A stretch of 64,000 nucleotides of DNA from Pseudomonas sp. G.S.17 (lineage in GTDB: Bacteria; Pseudomonadota; Gammaproteobacteria; Pseudomonadales; Pseudomonadaceae). The translations under genes were made by a program, and so were the position numbers. Under the pieces are notes generated by a model. It searched no databases. It was not told the origin of the DNA and saw only the letters and a list, made by a program, of their open reading frames with translations. The stretch spans positions 2,601,501 to 2,665,500 of the forward strand of contig NZ_CP151076.1 in NCBI RefSeq assembly GCF_038096165.1. Direction: 5' to 3'. Shown piece after piece: positions 9,521 to 18,595 of this stretch (positions are counted from its first letter, which is position 1; each line of letters starts with the position of its first letter).

Positions 9521-10471
9521 ATGAAAACCGTTGCAATTGTCCTGTTCCCCGACTTCCTGCTCCTTGATATGGCCGGGCCAATCGAGGTGTTCTCCATCGC
9601 CAACCGTTATCTGCACGTCGATAACCATTACCAGCTCACTACCATCGGTACCCGGTCGTCAGCCATTCGCGCCTCTAATGGCGTTTCGGTGCAGCCCGAT
9701 ATATCCATCGATGCGGCATCGAAAAGCTACGACCTGCTGCTCGTACCAGGTGGTCCCGGCGCTTATAACGATAGAAATCCCGACCTGTTTGCCTGGCTGA
9801 GCGAGGCTGCGCAACGGTCCGGGTTGTATGGCTCGATCTGCACCGGCGCGTTCATATTGGGTCATGCCGGCTTGCTGGACGGCCATCGCGTGACCACGCA
9901 CTGGCATTACACGGAAAGACTGATCAGTGGTTTCCCTGCGGCACAGGTGACGACCGACGAAATCTATATCAGGGATCGCCGTTTGATCACGTCAGGGGGC
10001 GTCACCGCCGGAATCGACCTGGCATTGGCGATTGTTTCCCAGGACCATGGCAAGAAAGTCGCTCTGGACGTGGCCAAAGTGCTGCTGGTGGTGATGACCC
10101 GCCAAGGCGGGCAGGCGCAGTTCAGCCCGCTGGTGGCCGCAGTGGCGAGCCAGGATTCGCCGATTACTCGCATGCAGAATTACCTGCTCGAACACCTGGA
10201 AGAAGAGTTCTCCATCGAGCGCATGGCAGCAATGTCCGCGATGAGCGCGCGGCACTTTTCCCGGGTGTTCGTTCGGGAAGTGAAGATGACGCCCATGGAG
10301 TTCATTCAGAACGCCCGGATCGACAAGGCCCGCAGCCTGCTGGAAACCACGGCGCTGCCTTTGAAGACCATCGCCCACCGCAGCGGTTTTGGCAGCGTGC
10401 GGCATATGAGCCACTTGTTCAGCGAACGGCTGGGGCTGACGCCGACTCAGTATCGTCAGCAATTTGGTTAG
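9521..10471 (+). CDS. GlxA-family AraC-type transcriptional regulator
   Basis: A 316-residue two-domain regulator. Residues 1-190 form a DJ-1/PfpI (class I amidotransferase-like) domain, with LLVPGGPGAYNDRNPDLF and a nucleophile-elbow-like GSICTGAFILGHAG. Residues 215-316 carry two AraC helix-turn-helix motifs, ending SGFGSVRHMSHLFSERLGLTP. Known relatives include ArgR, CdhR and GbdR of pseudomonads, which sense amino acids or quaternary amines. The start may be ATG 9521 or GTG 9515. It stands alone, so its target is not apparent. Confidence 0.87.
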   Translation: MKTVAIVLFPDFLLLDMAGPIEVFSIANRYLHVDNHYQLTTIGTRSSAIRASNGVSVQPDISIDAASKSYDLLLVPGGPGAYNDRNPDLFAWLSEAAQRSGLYGSICTGAFILGHAGLLDGHRVTTHWHYTERLISGFPAAQVTTDEIYIRDRRLITSGGVTAGIDLALAIVSQDHGKKVALDVAKVLLVVMTRQGGQAQFSPLVAAVASQDSPITRMQNYLLEHLEEEFSIERMAAMSAMSARHFSRVFVREVKMTPMEFIQNARIDKARSLLETTALPLKTIAHRSGFGSVRHMSHLFSERLGLTPTQYRQQFG

Positions 10472-10544
10472 TGCACCACTGTTGTCGTTGGAGCGAGGCT
10501 AAAACCCGGTCTCACCGCAATACCGCGGCCCCTGTGCAGTCTGT

Positions 10545-10632
10545 GTGGGAGCGAACTTGTTCGCGAAGGCATCCACTCAGGCGATAAATGTGGCGACTGG
10601 ATTTCCGGTTCGCGGGCACGCCTCGCTCCAAC
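10545..10632. repeat. REP doublet (REPIN-like)
   Basis: A GTGGGAGCGAACTTGTTCGC element at 10545-10570 faces an inverted copy of a related form at 10609-10632 (TTCGCGGGCACGCCTCGCTCC). A further partial REP-like stretch lies at about 10487. These are typical Pseudomonas extragenic palindromes. Confidence 0.8.
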
Positions 10633-10757
10633 AGTCCGCGTTTGATCCCGGTGGCTCTATTACGCACCGCATTGGCCGTTACGCTCCTTTCAGGCGTCTT
10701 GTTTACCCGGTGGTGGCTGCGAAGATATTCAGGGATATCTTCGCAGGGGTAACACTC

Positions 10758-11153
10758 ATGGAAAACGAACACTTGGACGCAGCGCAACCCGGCGCTTCGG
10801 CAGTCACCGGCGGCCTGGCTCCGTGGCGACTGGACCTGGTCAAGCAGCAGATCCAGGCTGACTTGAGCAGGAAAATTTCCGTGCCGCAGCTTGCACAGTC
10901 ATGTTCCCTGTCGCGCAGCCACTTTTCCCGGGCGTTCAAGCGCAGCACCGGCCTGTCGCCCCAGGACTGGATTCGCCATCAGCGGATTGCTCAGGCGCAG
11001 CAACTGATCCAGCATTCCAGCCTGACCCTGACGCAAATCAGTGCCGAATGCGGCTTTTTTGATCAGGCGCATTTTTCCCACATGTTCACCAAGACCGCCG
11101 GCACCAACCCGGCAATCTGGCGATTTCAGGCACTCGCCGCAGTTGTTGCCTGA
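10758..11153 (+). CDS. AraC-family regulator, DNA-binding domain only
   Basis: A 131-residue protein composed almost entirely of the AraC/XylS DNA-binding domain: first helix-turn-helix VPQLAQSCSLSRSHFSRAFK, linker TGLSPQDWIRHQRIAQAQ, second motif TLTQISAECGFFDQAHFSHM. Only about 35 residues precede it, so there is no ligand-binding domain, as in the SoxS/MarA class. The frame is open further upstream to 10545, but that part runs through a REP element, so ATG 10758 is preferred. Its stop abuts the stop of the convergent RidA gene. Confidence 0.82.
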   Translation: MENEHLDAAQPGASAVTGGLAPWRLDLVKQQIQADLSRKISVPQLAQSCSLSRSHFSRAFKRSTGLSPQDWIRHQRIAQAQQLIQHSSLTLTQISAECGFFDQAHFSHMFTKTAGTNPAIWRFQALAAVVA

Positions 11154-11621
11154 TTAAATCGCCGCGATCAGGTCGAGTTCTACCGTGGCATTTTTCGGCA
11201 ACTGGTAAACGCCAATCGAGCTGCGCGTGTGAGCCCCCGCGTCACCCAGCACGAAAAACAGAACCTCGGACGCGCCATCGGCGACTTCGCTTTGCTGGGT
11301 AAAATTCTCGGCGCATTGCACGTACAGATTCATGCGCAGCAGACGTTTGACCTCATCCAGCGAGCCCAGGCTGCGCCGCAGCAGGGCCAAGGCGCGCATG
11401 GCGCAGATTTTCGCCGCCAGTTGCGCTTGGGCGAGGCTGATATCGGCGCCAGCGCGGCCGGTCACCACAATTGTGTCACCGACTCGGGGAATCTGGCCGC
11501 TGATGTACAGCTCGTTCTGATGGCGAACGATCGGGACGTAATTGCCGCCGATCTTGATTTCTCCGTCGAAGCTGTAACCCAACTCTTCGGCTGTTTGTCT
11601 GAAACGGGCGTCTGCTGACAT
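11154..11621 (-). CDS. RidA-family (YjgF/YER057c/UK114) protein
   Basis: A 155-residue member of the Rid superfamily. RidA itself hydrolyses reactive enamine/imine intermediates from PLP enzymes; Rid2/Rid3-type members have other or unknown substrates. Seen here are the beta-strand LYISGQIPRVGDTIVVTGRA, the helix LAQAQLAAKICAMRALALL, and the ending GAHTRSSIGVYQLPKNATVE, in which the arginine sits at the usual substrate-carboxylate position. The N-terminus is longer than in RidA, so it is probably not the housekeeping copy. Convergent with the AraC gene. Confidence 0.82.
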   Translation of the reverse strand: MSADARFRQTAEELGYSFDGEIKIGGNYVPIVRHQNELYISGQIPRVGDTIVVTGRAGADISLAQAQLAAKICAMRALALLRRSLGSLDEVKRLLRMNLYVQCAENFTQQSEVADGASEVLFFVLGDAGAHTRSSIGVYQLPKNATVELDLIAAI

Positions 11622-11703
11622 CGGGCATCCTGCGCTGCGGTTGAGGAAACGAATGGGCTCGACTATATCGTGATCGCGCAGTAGCGGCCATTTGCCTGAG
11701 CCA

Positions 11704-11735
11704 GCACAAGGCGCCGAATGTTCGGCGCCTTGTGC
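11704..11735 (-). terminator. Strong hairpin after the methyltransferase gene
   Basis: Perfect 15-bp arms (GCACAAGGCGCCGAA and its complement) separated by two bases lie about 12 bp beyond the methyltransferase stop, between it and the RidA start. No T run follows, so it may act as a terminator or a messenger-stabilising stem. Confidence 0.55.
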
Positions 11736-11747
11736 ACGGCCTGAGAC

Positions 11748-12794
11748 CTACTTGCGGGCTTCGATAATCAGGTTGAACGGGGTTTCAGCGGCACGGCGAA
11801 AGCGAGTGAATCCCGCCTGGGTCAGCACATCGCGCAATCGCCCCTCGCCAGCCTGGGCGCCGAGACCAAGTCCTACCTCCTGTGAAAGCGAGTTCGGCGT
11901 GCAGATGAAGGTCGACGCGGCGTAATACAGCCGTCCCACCGGCGTCAGGTTTTCATCCAGATGATCCTGGGCAAACGGTTCTACGAGCAGCACTGTGCCA
12001 TCGTCACGCAATGTCTCATAAGCATGCCGGGCGGCACCGACCGGGTCGCCCATGTCATGCAGGCAATCGAAGTAGCAGATCAGATCGTAGTCGTTACCGG
12101 GGAAGTCCTTGGCAGAGCCTTGCTGGAAGCGGGCCCGGTCGCCGACGCCCGCCTGTTCGGCACGTTGCGTTGCGGTATCAATGGACGGCGCGTGGTAGTC
12201 GAAACCGATAAACGTCGAGGCCGGAAACGCCTGAGCCATGATCACCGTGGAAGCTCCGTGGCCGCAGCCGATGTCGGCGACCTTGCCGCCCGCCTGGAGT
12301 TTCTCGACAACACCGTCCAGCGCCGGCAGCCAGTCGGCCACCAGATGCGCGCGGTAGCCCGGCCTGAAAAACCGCTCCGTACCGCTGAACATGCAGGGAT
12401 GATGGTCGCCCCAAGGCAGTGCGCCATCACCGCGCATGGCGGCAACCATTTTGTCCTTGTCATGAAACAGCGCCGCGACCACCGCCGCACCACCGGTCAT
12501 GTACACCGGCGAGTCTTCGGTTCCGAGCACCAGCGCCTGCTCTTCGGGCAGGCGGAACTGGCCGTCACGATGCTCCACGTAGCCGGACGCTGCCTGGGCA
12601 CTGAGCCATTCGCGAACCAGGCGCGCATTGCAGCCAGTCTTGCTGGCCAGCGCTTCCGGGGTCACGAACGCGCTATCGGCCATGGCCTGATACAGCCCGA
12701 GTTCTTCACCAAGAATCATGTTGGCAACGATTGCCGCTGCGCCCATGTCGTAGACCAGCTTACCCATGAATTCACCGAGTTTTGCCTCATCCAT
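11748..12794 (-). CDS. Class I SAM-dependent methyltransferase with N-terminal winged-helix region
   Basis: A 348-residue protein. Residues 1-100 resemble the winged-helix dimerisation domain found in O-methyltransferase-like proteins (LGLYQAMADSAFVTPEALAS, LVREWLSAQAASGYVEHRDG). The SAM-binding motif is VADIGCGHGASTVIMAQAFP, followed by acidic FIGFDYH and ICYFDCLHDMGDP. ATG 12794 with a GAGGAGGA ribosome site is chosen over a start at 12845. It lies 79 bp downstream of the DUF3303 gene on the same strand, suggesting an operon. The substrate is unknown; a small-molecule target is more likely than DNA or protein. Confidence 0.8.
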   Translation of the reverse strand: MDEAKLGEFMGKLVYDMGAAAIVANMILGEELGLYQAMADSAFVTPEALASKTGCNARLVREWLSAQAASGYVEHRDGQFRLPEEQALVLGTEDSPVYMTGGAAVVAALFHDKDKMVAAMRGDGALPWGDHHPCMFSGTERFFRPGYRAHLVADWLPALDGVVEKLQAGGKVADIGCGHGASTVIMAQAFPASTFIGFDYHAPSIDTATQRAEQAGVGDRARFQQGSAKDFPGNDYDLICYFDCLHDMGDPVGAARHAYETLRDDGTVLLVEPFAQDHLDENLTPVGRLYYAASTFICTPNSLSQEVGLGLGAQAGEGRLRDVLTQAGFTRFRRAAETPFNLIIEARK

Positions 12795-12873
12795 GGTCTG
12801 TCCTCCTCTGTAATCACCGCTGCCCGTGGATGCCGGATAAGGCACCCGTGGGTGGCAGCGGCGTTTTCGATGG

Positions 12874-13152
12874 TTACTCTCTGAGCGCAGCTGCCAGCAG
12901 TGGCGCCGCCTGCTCGTCGGTCAGCGCTGGATGCACTTCCATGGTCAGCAGATCACTCCATTGCAAAACCCATTTCTGGATCAGGGCGATGTCGTCGGTC
13001 TCTGCAATACCAAAACCCGTCATGCCGCCCACGGCATGCCAGCGACCGAGCATGGTCACGCCTGCGGGCGCCACGGCACCGGTCTTGAGGAAGCGCTCGA
13101 TGGCGCGGTTACGGTTTTGCGACTGGATGGACCAATTAACGATAAACAGCAT
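12874..13152 (-). CDS. DUF3303-family small protein
   Basis: A 92-residue protein starting MLFIVNWSIQSQNRNRAIER, with the dimeric alpha-beta-barrel look of DUF3303 proteins (GVTMLGRWHAVGGMTGFGIA, WSDLLTMEVHPALTDEQAAP). An AGGAGGTGCCTT ribosome site sits just before ATG 13152, ruling against the longer frame from 13254. It probably forms a transcription unit with the methyltransferase downstream. Function unknown. Confidence 0.8.
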   Translation of the reverse strand: MLFIVNWSIQSQNRNRAIERFLKTGAVAPAGVTMLGRWHAVGGMTGFGIAETDDIALIQKWVLQWSDLLTMEVHPALTDEQAAPLLAAALRE

Positions 13153-13366
13153 AAGGCACCTCCTGAGAAGGTCGGCACCTGAGTGTTGAGCGCAACCGGC
13201 TGGCGCCGTGATGGCCGACGCGCGTCTGCTCAAGCCACGTGGTCGTGTGCTCAAGCGACTGCTTCAAAGTAAGGAATAGCAGCGTTTTCGCGTCTGGAGC
13301 TGACCGGTGATCTTTTTTCCGGGCAGCCAAGTAGAATCACGCCCTGAATGGCTTTTGAGGTTTGCG

Positions 13367-15733
13367 GTGGTGGATGTTCAACAGGGTTTTATCCTGAGCC
13401 GGCATTGGCGTGACACGCCAGCCGGCACCGAAGTCGAGTTCTGGCTGGCGACCGATGACGGTCCTCGGCATATCCGCCTGCCTTATCAACCTTCAGTGGC
13501 CTTCATTCCCGCCGAACATCGCGAGCGTGCCGAAGCCGTGTTGCGCAGCGAACGCGACGTCGAACTTCGCCCGTTGGGCCTCTGTGATTTCCGCCATCGC
13601 CCCGTGCTTGGCCTCTACTGCCAGCAGCATCGGCAACTGATGAACCTCGAGAAGTCCCTGCGCAAGGGTGGCGTGGATGTCTACGAAGCGGACATCCGGC
13701 CGCCGGAACGCTACATGATGGAGCGATTCATCACCGCCGGTGTGCAGTTCAGCGGCGTGGCGGATGCCAGCGGCACGTTGTGCGATGCGCAGATCAAGCC
13801 CGCCCCGGATTACCGACCCAACTTGCGCCTGGTCTCCCTGGATATCGAGACCACGGAAAAGGGCGAGTTGTATTCCATCGCGCTTGAGGGCTGCGGCGAG
13901 CGACAGGTGTACATGCTCGAGCCGCCGAACGGCGACGACAGCCTTGTGGATTTCCAGCTTGAATACTGCGACACCCGCAAGCTGCTGCTGGAAAGGCTCA
14001 ATCAGTGGCTGGAACGCCATGACCCCGACGCCATCATCGGCTGGAACGTGGTGCAGTTCGATTTGCGAGTGCTGCATGAGCACGCCCAGCGTCTTCAAGT
14101 GCCATTGCGGCTCGGACGCGGCGGTGAAGCCATGGGTTGGCGCGAACATGGCTCGCGCAATAATCATTTTTTTGCCGATGCCAGCGGGCGCTTGATCATC
14201 GATGGCATCGAAGCACTGCGCTCCGCGACCTGGAGTTTTCCGTCGTTCAGCCTGGAAAACGTGGCCCAGACGTTGCTCGGCGAAGGCAAGGCGATCAGCA
14301 CGCCTTACCAGCGCATGGACGAAATCAATCGCATGTTCGCCGAGGACAAGCCTGCGTTGGCGCGTTACAACCTCAAGGACTGCGAACTGGTCACGCGTAT
14401 CTTTGCCAAGACCCAGTTGCTGACGTTTTTGCTGGAGCGGGCGTCGGTGACGGGTCTGCCTGCGGACCGCAGCGGCGGATCGGTCGCTGCATTCTGCCAC
14501 CTGTACATCCCGCTGATGCACCGCCAGGGCTTCGTCGCGCCGAATCTGGGCGAGCGCATGCCCGAGGCAAGTCCGGGCGGCTTTGTCATGGATTCGCAGC
14601 CGGGCTTGTACGAGTCGGTGCTGGTTCTGGATTACAAAAGCCTTTATCCATCGATCATCCGCACCTTCCTGATTGATCCGGTCGGATTGATAGAAGGCAT
14701 GCGCCACCCAGACGATGAGCATTCCGTGCCGGGCTTTCGCGGGGCAAGGTTTTCGCGCACGCGGCATTGTTTGCCCGCCATCGTCGAGCGGGTCTGGCAA
14801 GGCCGGGAAACCGCCAAGCGCGAACACAATCTGCCGTTGTCCCAGGCACTGAAAATCATCATGAATGCGTTCTATGGCGTGCTCGGCTCAAGCGGCTGCC
14901 GTTTCTTCGACACCCGGCTGGCGTCGTCGATTACCTTGCGCGGCCACGAGATCATGCGCCGAACTCGCGAGCTGATCGAAGCTCAGGGCTACACCGTGAT
15001 CTATGGCGACACGGATTCCACCTTCGTCTGGCTGAAAAGCCCCCACAGCGAAGCGGACGCGGCGCAGATCGGCCAGACGCTGGTGCGTCAGGTCAATCAA
15101 TGGTGGCACGAGCACTTGCAAGAGGAATTGGGCCTGGAAAGCGCTCTGGAATTGCAATTCGAGACCCACTTCAAGCGGTTCCTGATGCCGACTATTCGTG
15201 GCGCGGAGGAGGGCAGCAAAAAGCGCTACGCCGGGCTGGTCAGGCGTGCCGATGGCTCGGACGAGATGGTCTATAAAGGACTGGAAACGGTACGCACCGA
15301 CTGGTCGCCGCTGGCGCGGCAGTTCCAGCAAGCCTTGTATCTGCGCATCTTCAATCGCCAGCCGTATCAGGATTATGTGCGTGACTACGTGCGCAGCACG
15401 CTGGCGGGGGAGTTTGACGACCTGCTGGTCTACCGCAAACGCTTGCGGCGGCGCCTCGAGGACTATGAACGCAACGTTCCGCCCCATGTGCGGGCGGCAC
15501 GTCTGGCCGACGAGTTCAATGATTTGCACCACCGCCCGCGCCAGTATCAGAACGGCGGCTGGATCAGTTACGTCATCACCGTGGCCGGTCCGGAACCGCT
15601 GGAAACCCAGCATTCGCCCATCGACTACGACCATTACGTCACCCGGCAATTGCAACCGATTGCCGATGCAATCCTGCCTTTTGTGAACAATGAATTCAGC
15701 ACTTTAATCGGCGGGCAACTTGGCTTGTTTTGA
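13367..15733 (+). CDS. polB: DNA polymerase II (family B)
   Basis: A 788-residue family-B polymerase, close to the E. coli Pol II length (783), used in translesion synthesis and replication restart. The 3'-5' exonuclease site is [20 protein letters not shown] with [10 protein letters not shown]. Polymerase motif A is [18 protein letters not shown]; motif C is [13 protein letters not shown]; motif B lies in [20 protein letters not shown]. Start: GTG 13367 or 13370, after a GAGG at 13357-13360, matches homologues beginning MVDxQQGF; the frame also opens at GTG 13307. Unlike E. coli polB, no CTG-N10-CAG box is visible upstream. Confidence 0.94.
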   Translation: MVDVQQGFILSRHWRDTPAGTEVEFWLATDDGPRHIRLPYQPSVAFIPAEHRERAEAVLRSERDVELRPLGLCDFRHRPVLGLYCQQHRQLMNLEKSLRKGGVDVYEADIRPPERYMMERFITAGVQFSGVADASGTLCDAQIKPAPDYRPNLRLVSLDIETTEKGELYSIALEGCGERQVYMLEPPNGDDSLVDFQLEYCDTRKLLLERLNQWLERHDPDAIIGWNVVQFDLRVLHEHAQRLQVPLRLGRGGEAMGWREHGSRNNHFFADASGRLIIDGIEALRSATWSFPSFSLENVAQTLLGEGKAISTPYQRMDEINRMFAEDKPALARYNLKDCELVTRIFAKTQLLTFLLERASVTGLPADRSGGSVAAFCHLYIPLMHRQGFVAPNLGERMPEASPGGFVMDSQPGLYESVLVLDYKSLYPSIIRTFLIDPVGLIEGMRHPDDEHSVPGFRGARFSRTRHCLPAIVERVWQGRETAKREHNLPLSQALKIIMNAFYGVLGSSGCRFFDTRLASSITLRGHEIMRRTRELIEAQGYTVIYGDTDSTFVWLKSPHSEADAAQIGQTLVRQVNQWWHEHLQEELGLESALELQFETHFKRFLMPTIRGAEEGSKKRYAGLVRRADGSDEMVYKGLETVRTDWSPLARQFQQALYLRIFNRQPYQDYVRDYVRSTLAGEFDDLLVYRKRLRRRLEDYERNVPPHVRAARLADEFNDLHHRPRQYQNGGWISYVITVAGPEPLETQHSPIDYDHYVTRQLQPIADAILPFVNNEFSTLIGGQLGLF

Positions 15734-15750
15734 CCGAAGTAATAGGTAGG

Positions 15751-15780
15751 CGGGCGAGTGGAAAGTTAACGGCTCGCCCG
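15751..15780. terminator. Hairpin between convergent polB and the DUF2790 gene
   Basis: CGGGCGAG and CTCGCCCG form an 8-bp perfect stem with a 14-base loop, placed between two converging genes. It could end transcription from both sides, though no T run is present. Confidence 0.45.
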
Positions 15781-15801
15781 AAGTAACTTAATCAATAATA
15801 G

Positions 15802-16074
15802 TCAGCCGTTGGAGCAGCCGTTACCAACAATCTGGTAACGCATGATGTGCCGTTGGCCGCTGGAATCTTCATAGGCCATCTCGACCGAGACCGGGCCGCA
15901 TACATTCGGTACTTCCGAAGTTTCGAGAATTTTAGCGATATCCGGGTGATCGCCGTAGGCATAGTCTTCGACCGGCGTGCTCTGTGGATTGGCCACATTG
16001 CTGCCTTCCATGGCCAACGCATGAGCGCTCGCACCTGTGAATGCGATCGCGATGAGCGCGACTCTGATATTCAT
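15802..16074 (-). CDS. DUF2790-family secreted small protein
   Basis: A 90-residue protein with a signal peptide (MNIRVALIAIAFTGASAHALA) and the DUF2790 pattern YAYGDHPDIAKILETSEVPN, then CGPVSVEMAYEDSSGQ and the ending VGNGCSNG. Two cysteines at fixed family positions probably form a disulfide in the periplasm. An AGGAAAA ribosome site precedes the ATG. DUF2790 genes are numerous in Pseudomonas; no function is known. Confidence 0.85.
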   Translation of the reverse strand: MNIRVALIAIAFTGASAHALAMEGSNVANPQSTPVEDYAYGDHPDIAKILETSEVPNVCGPVSVEMAYEDSSGQRHIMRYQIVGNGCSNG

Positions 16075-16325
16075 TTGATTTTCCTGATGGCTAATTCAAA
16101 AACAGAGAAAGTTGTAAGTTGCGCGCCCACATTTTATTAACTCTCTGCTGTAAGCAGTCGGTTAATCTTGCAGGTCAATTTGTCATGCCGCGCATGGTAG
16201 AAGTAAAAGCTGCGCGGAGGTAGCCATCATTGTGCAAACAGTCTTTACCAAAAGCGTAACAATAGGATGGCGTTCAGCATGTTTGATCGGATCGGCGCAC
16301 TGTAACTAATGTGTGTCCAGTGGAC

Positions 16326-17171
16326 TTAAGTCGAAAGCAGACTTGCCGCCAGTTCGGGCAGCAACACATCACAGGACATCTCGATCTTCAGGTCCAGCAG
16401 TTCATCGGCCCGGGTTTTGCCAAAATTGATCGCCACCAGCGGTTTGCCCTGAGCATTGATCGCCTTGCACAGACGAAATGCGGAATAAGCCATCAATGAC
16501 GAACCAATCACCAGGAGACCATCTGCTTGCTCGACACTGGCCATCGCCTTGGCCGCAGTGGGCGCAGCGACGTTTTCGCCAAAGAACACCACATCCGGCT
16601 TGAGCCGGTCACCGTCGCAGCGAGGGCAATTGGGGACCTGAAAATTCGCCTCGAAAGCCGCGTCCAGCAAGGTATCGCCGTCAGGTGCCTGGATTGCGTC
16701 GACTCCGAGCAGATAATGGTTGTCGGCTTCCATGAGTAACTGAATCGCCGCACGCTCAAAGCGCTCGCCGCAGTCCAGGCATAACACTCGATGCAGGCTG
16801 CCATGCAACTCGATCACGTCGTGGCTGCCGGCTTGATCGTGCAGCGTATCGACATTCTGGGTGATCAGCCCGGCGATGTGTCCGGCGCGCTGCATGGCCG
16901 CCAGAGAGAAATGCGCGGGATTGGGCTGCGCCTTGCGGATTCGTGGCCAACCGAGCATGGCCCGCGCCCAGTAGCGACGACGCGAATCCGGCAGGGCAAG
17001 GAACTCGGTAAACATCATCGGTGCCTTGCCCCGGCGTACGCCGTCGCTGTCCCGATAATCAGGAATTCCCGAAGGCGTGCTGATGCCGGCGCCGGTCAAG
17101 ACCATGAAGCGCTTTTCAGCCAGGAGCGTGCGCAGCGCATCCACAGGGGAAAGGGACGGATTGTCGAGCAT
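16326..17171 (-). CDS. Sir2-family NAD-dependent protein deacylase
   Basis: A 281-residue sirtuin. NAD-binding motifs are VLTGAGISTPSGIPDYRD near the N-terminus and LITQNVDTLHDQAGSHD; the catalytic histidine is in VIELHGSLHRVL. Zinc cysteines are CLDC and CPRC, with an unusually long insert of about 45 residues between the pairs. The Sir2 C-terminal part shows VVFFGENV and VIGSSLMAYSAFRLC. The ATG at 17171, behind CGGAGG, is chosen. Divergent from the PhzF gene. Substrate proteins are not predictable. Confidence 0.9.
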   Translation of the reverse strand: MLDNPSLSPVDALRTLLAEKRFMVLTGAGISTPSGIPDYRDSDGVRRGKAPMMFTEFLALPDSRRRYWARAMLGWPRIRKAQPNPAHFSLAAMQRAGHIAGLITQNVDTLHDQAGSHDVIELHGSLHRVLCLDCGERFERAAIQLLMEADNHYLLGVDAIQAPDGDTLLDAAFEANFQVPNCPRCDGDRLKPDVVFFGENVAAPTAAKAMASVEQADGLLVIGSSLMAYSAFRLCKAINAQGKPLVAINFGKTRADELLDLKIEMSCDVLLPELAASLLST

Positions 17172-17372
17172 TTGAAGCCTCCGATGGCCTGGGCAATACA
17201 AGACCCGTTGGGCGGGCAAGTGGCACAGGTTGAGGGGAATACTAATCGAGGGTTATCGCCGATAGCGAACGAAACCCTGCATTTATGGCGCCCGCTTGGC
17301 CGCTGAGGGGTTGGCCTTTGCCCGGTCCGCATGCCAATCTCCGGCTCTTTCGTTTGCACAAGGTGCGTCTGC

Positions 17373-18215
17373 ATGAGCCGTTTCCATTTCAAACAAATTG
17401 ATGTGTTCAGCAAGCACACGTTGCTCGGCAACCCGCTGGCTGTGGTGCTGCGCGCCGATGAGCTGAGTGAGGCGCGAATGGCTGCGTTCGCCCGCTGGAC
17501 CAACCTGAGCGAAACCACCTTTGTGCTTGAGCCTGTCGATTCGCGTGCGGACTATCGGGTGCGGATTTTCACCACTACGCAGGAACTGCCCTTCGCCGGG
17601 CATCCGACATTGGGCAGTTGCCACGCCTGGCTTGAAAGCGGCGGGCAGCCCAAGGGTGAAGAAATCATTCAGGAATGCGGCATCGGCCTGGTTCGCATTC
17701 GCCGACAAGGCACACAACTGGGCTTCACGGCTCCACCGCTGCTGCGTTCGGAAGCGGTTGAAGCTACGTTGCTTGAGCGCATCCGTTCAGGCATGGGATT
17801 GAGTGAAGGGGCGATACTTGAAGCGCGCTGGGTCGATAACGGTGCCGGTTGGCTGGCGCTGCGCCTGCCGGATCGTGCCACCGTGCAGGCGCTGCAACCT
17901 GATTACGCCCAGCTGGCGGGTCTGGCTATCGGCGTTTTTGCACCCTGGGAACCTCAGCGTGATGGTGACGACGCGCAGTTCGAGGTCCGCGCATTCATCG
18001 CCGGGGACGGCATGCCGGAAGATCCGGTTACCGGCAGTCTCAACGCGGGAATCGCGCAATGGCTGCTGAGCGCCGGACTGGCGCCGGATACCTATGTCGT
18101 CAGCCAGGGAACTGCCATGGGGCGACAGGGCCGGGTTCATGTTGAACGGGTTGGCGACGACATCTGGATCGGTGGCGAGGCAGTGACCTGCATTGACGGA
18201 ACGCTGGAACTGTAA
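17373..18215 (+). CDS. PhzF-family isomerase/epimerase
   Basis: A 280-residue member of the PhzF/diaminopimelate-epimerase fold family. It shows FKQIDVFSKHTLLGNPLAVV, the catalytic glutamate in NLSETTFVLEP (about Glu47), PFAGHPTLGSCHAW, and the second-half motif EDPVTGSLNAGIAQWL. True PhzF isomerises DHHA in phenazine synthesis, but no other phz gene is in the window, so this is a PhzF-like protein of unknown substrate. ATG 17373 is chosen from the family start. Confidence 0.85.
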   Translation: MSRFHFKQIDVFSKHTLLGNPLAVVLRADELSEARMAAFARWTNLSETTFVLEPVDSRADYRVRIFTTTQELPFAGHPTLGSCHAWLESGGQPKGEEIIQECGIGLVRIRRQGTQLGFTAPPLLRSEAVEATLLERIRSGMGLSEGAILEARWVDNGAGWLALRLPDRATVQALQPDYAQLAGLAIGVFAPWEPQRDGDDAQFEVRAFIAGDGMPEDPVTGSLNAGIAQWLLSAGLAPDTYVVSQGTAMGRQGRVHVERVGDDIWIGGEAVTCIDGTLEL

Positions 18216-18262
18216 GCGGCGGGCTAATAGCCGCGACAGCGACTGATGGCCGTTGTCATCAA

Positions 18263-18595
18263 TCAGGCGTGGGCATCGGCCATGAACAGCGTGCTGATCA
18301 ATCGTTTGATGTCCTCTTGCACCTCTTCGGGCAAACCGTCCAGCTCCCGGAGCAGCTTGGTGTCCCCGGCGGTGATGGCGTCCAGCGCCAGGACTTTACG
18401 GGTGCCGGTAATCACGAACAGCACATCGACGCCGGCCTGGGCGACCGCGCCCAGGTAGCCCGCGTTCGGGAACCGTTTGCCTCGTTCGTAGAGTCCCTGG
18501 GCATTGGCTTCAATACCGCCGATGGCTCCTAGCTCCTGCTGGGAAAGATCCAATCTCTTTCTTTCCGATTTTAGCCGGATGCCAATGCCTTCCAT
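18263..18595 (-). CDS. Small XRE-family helix-turn-helix regulator
   Basis: A 110-residue protein with a Cro/C1-type DNA-binding domain at residues 1-65 (IGIRLKSERKRLDLSQQELG, ANAQGLYERGKRFPNAGYLG). The segment QAGVDVLFVITGTRKV then leads into a short helical C-terminus (LPEEVQEDIKRLISTLF), likely for dimerisation. The XRE protein at 62594-63079 shares the same first 75-residue design. No operon partner is present. Confidence 0.82.
   Translation of the reverse strand: MEGIGIRLKSERKRLDLSQQELGAIGGIEANAQGLYERGKRFPNAGYLGAVAQAGVDVLFVITGTRKVLALDAITAGDTKLLRELDGLPEEVQEDIKRLISTLFMADAHA

Noticed and set aside
13230..13366. LexA box expected before polB, by analogy with E. coli
   Set aside because: No CTG-N10-CAG sequence with an AT-rich core is present in this stretch.
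13493..14827. A minus-strand frame of 444 codons inside polB
   Set aside because: Opposite the conserved exonuclease and polymerase motifs; no recognisable protein.
17373..18215. Phenazine biosynthesis locus suggested by the PhzF match
   Set aside because: No other phz gene is in the window and PhzF-like proteins are common outside phenazine pathways.
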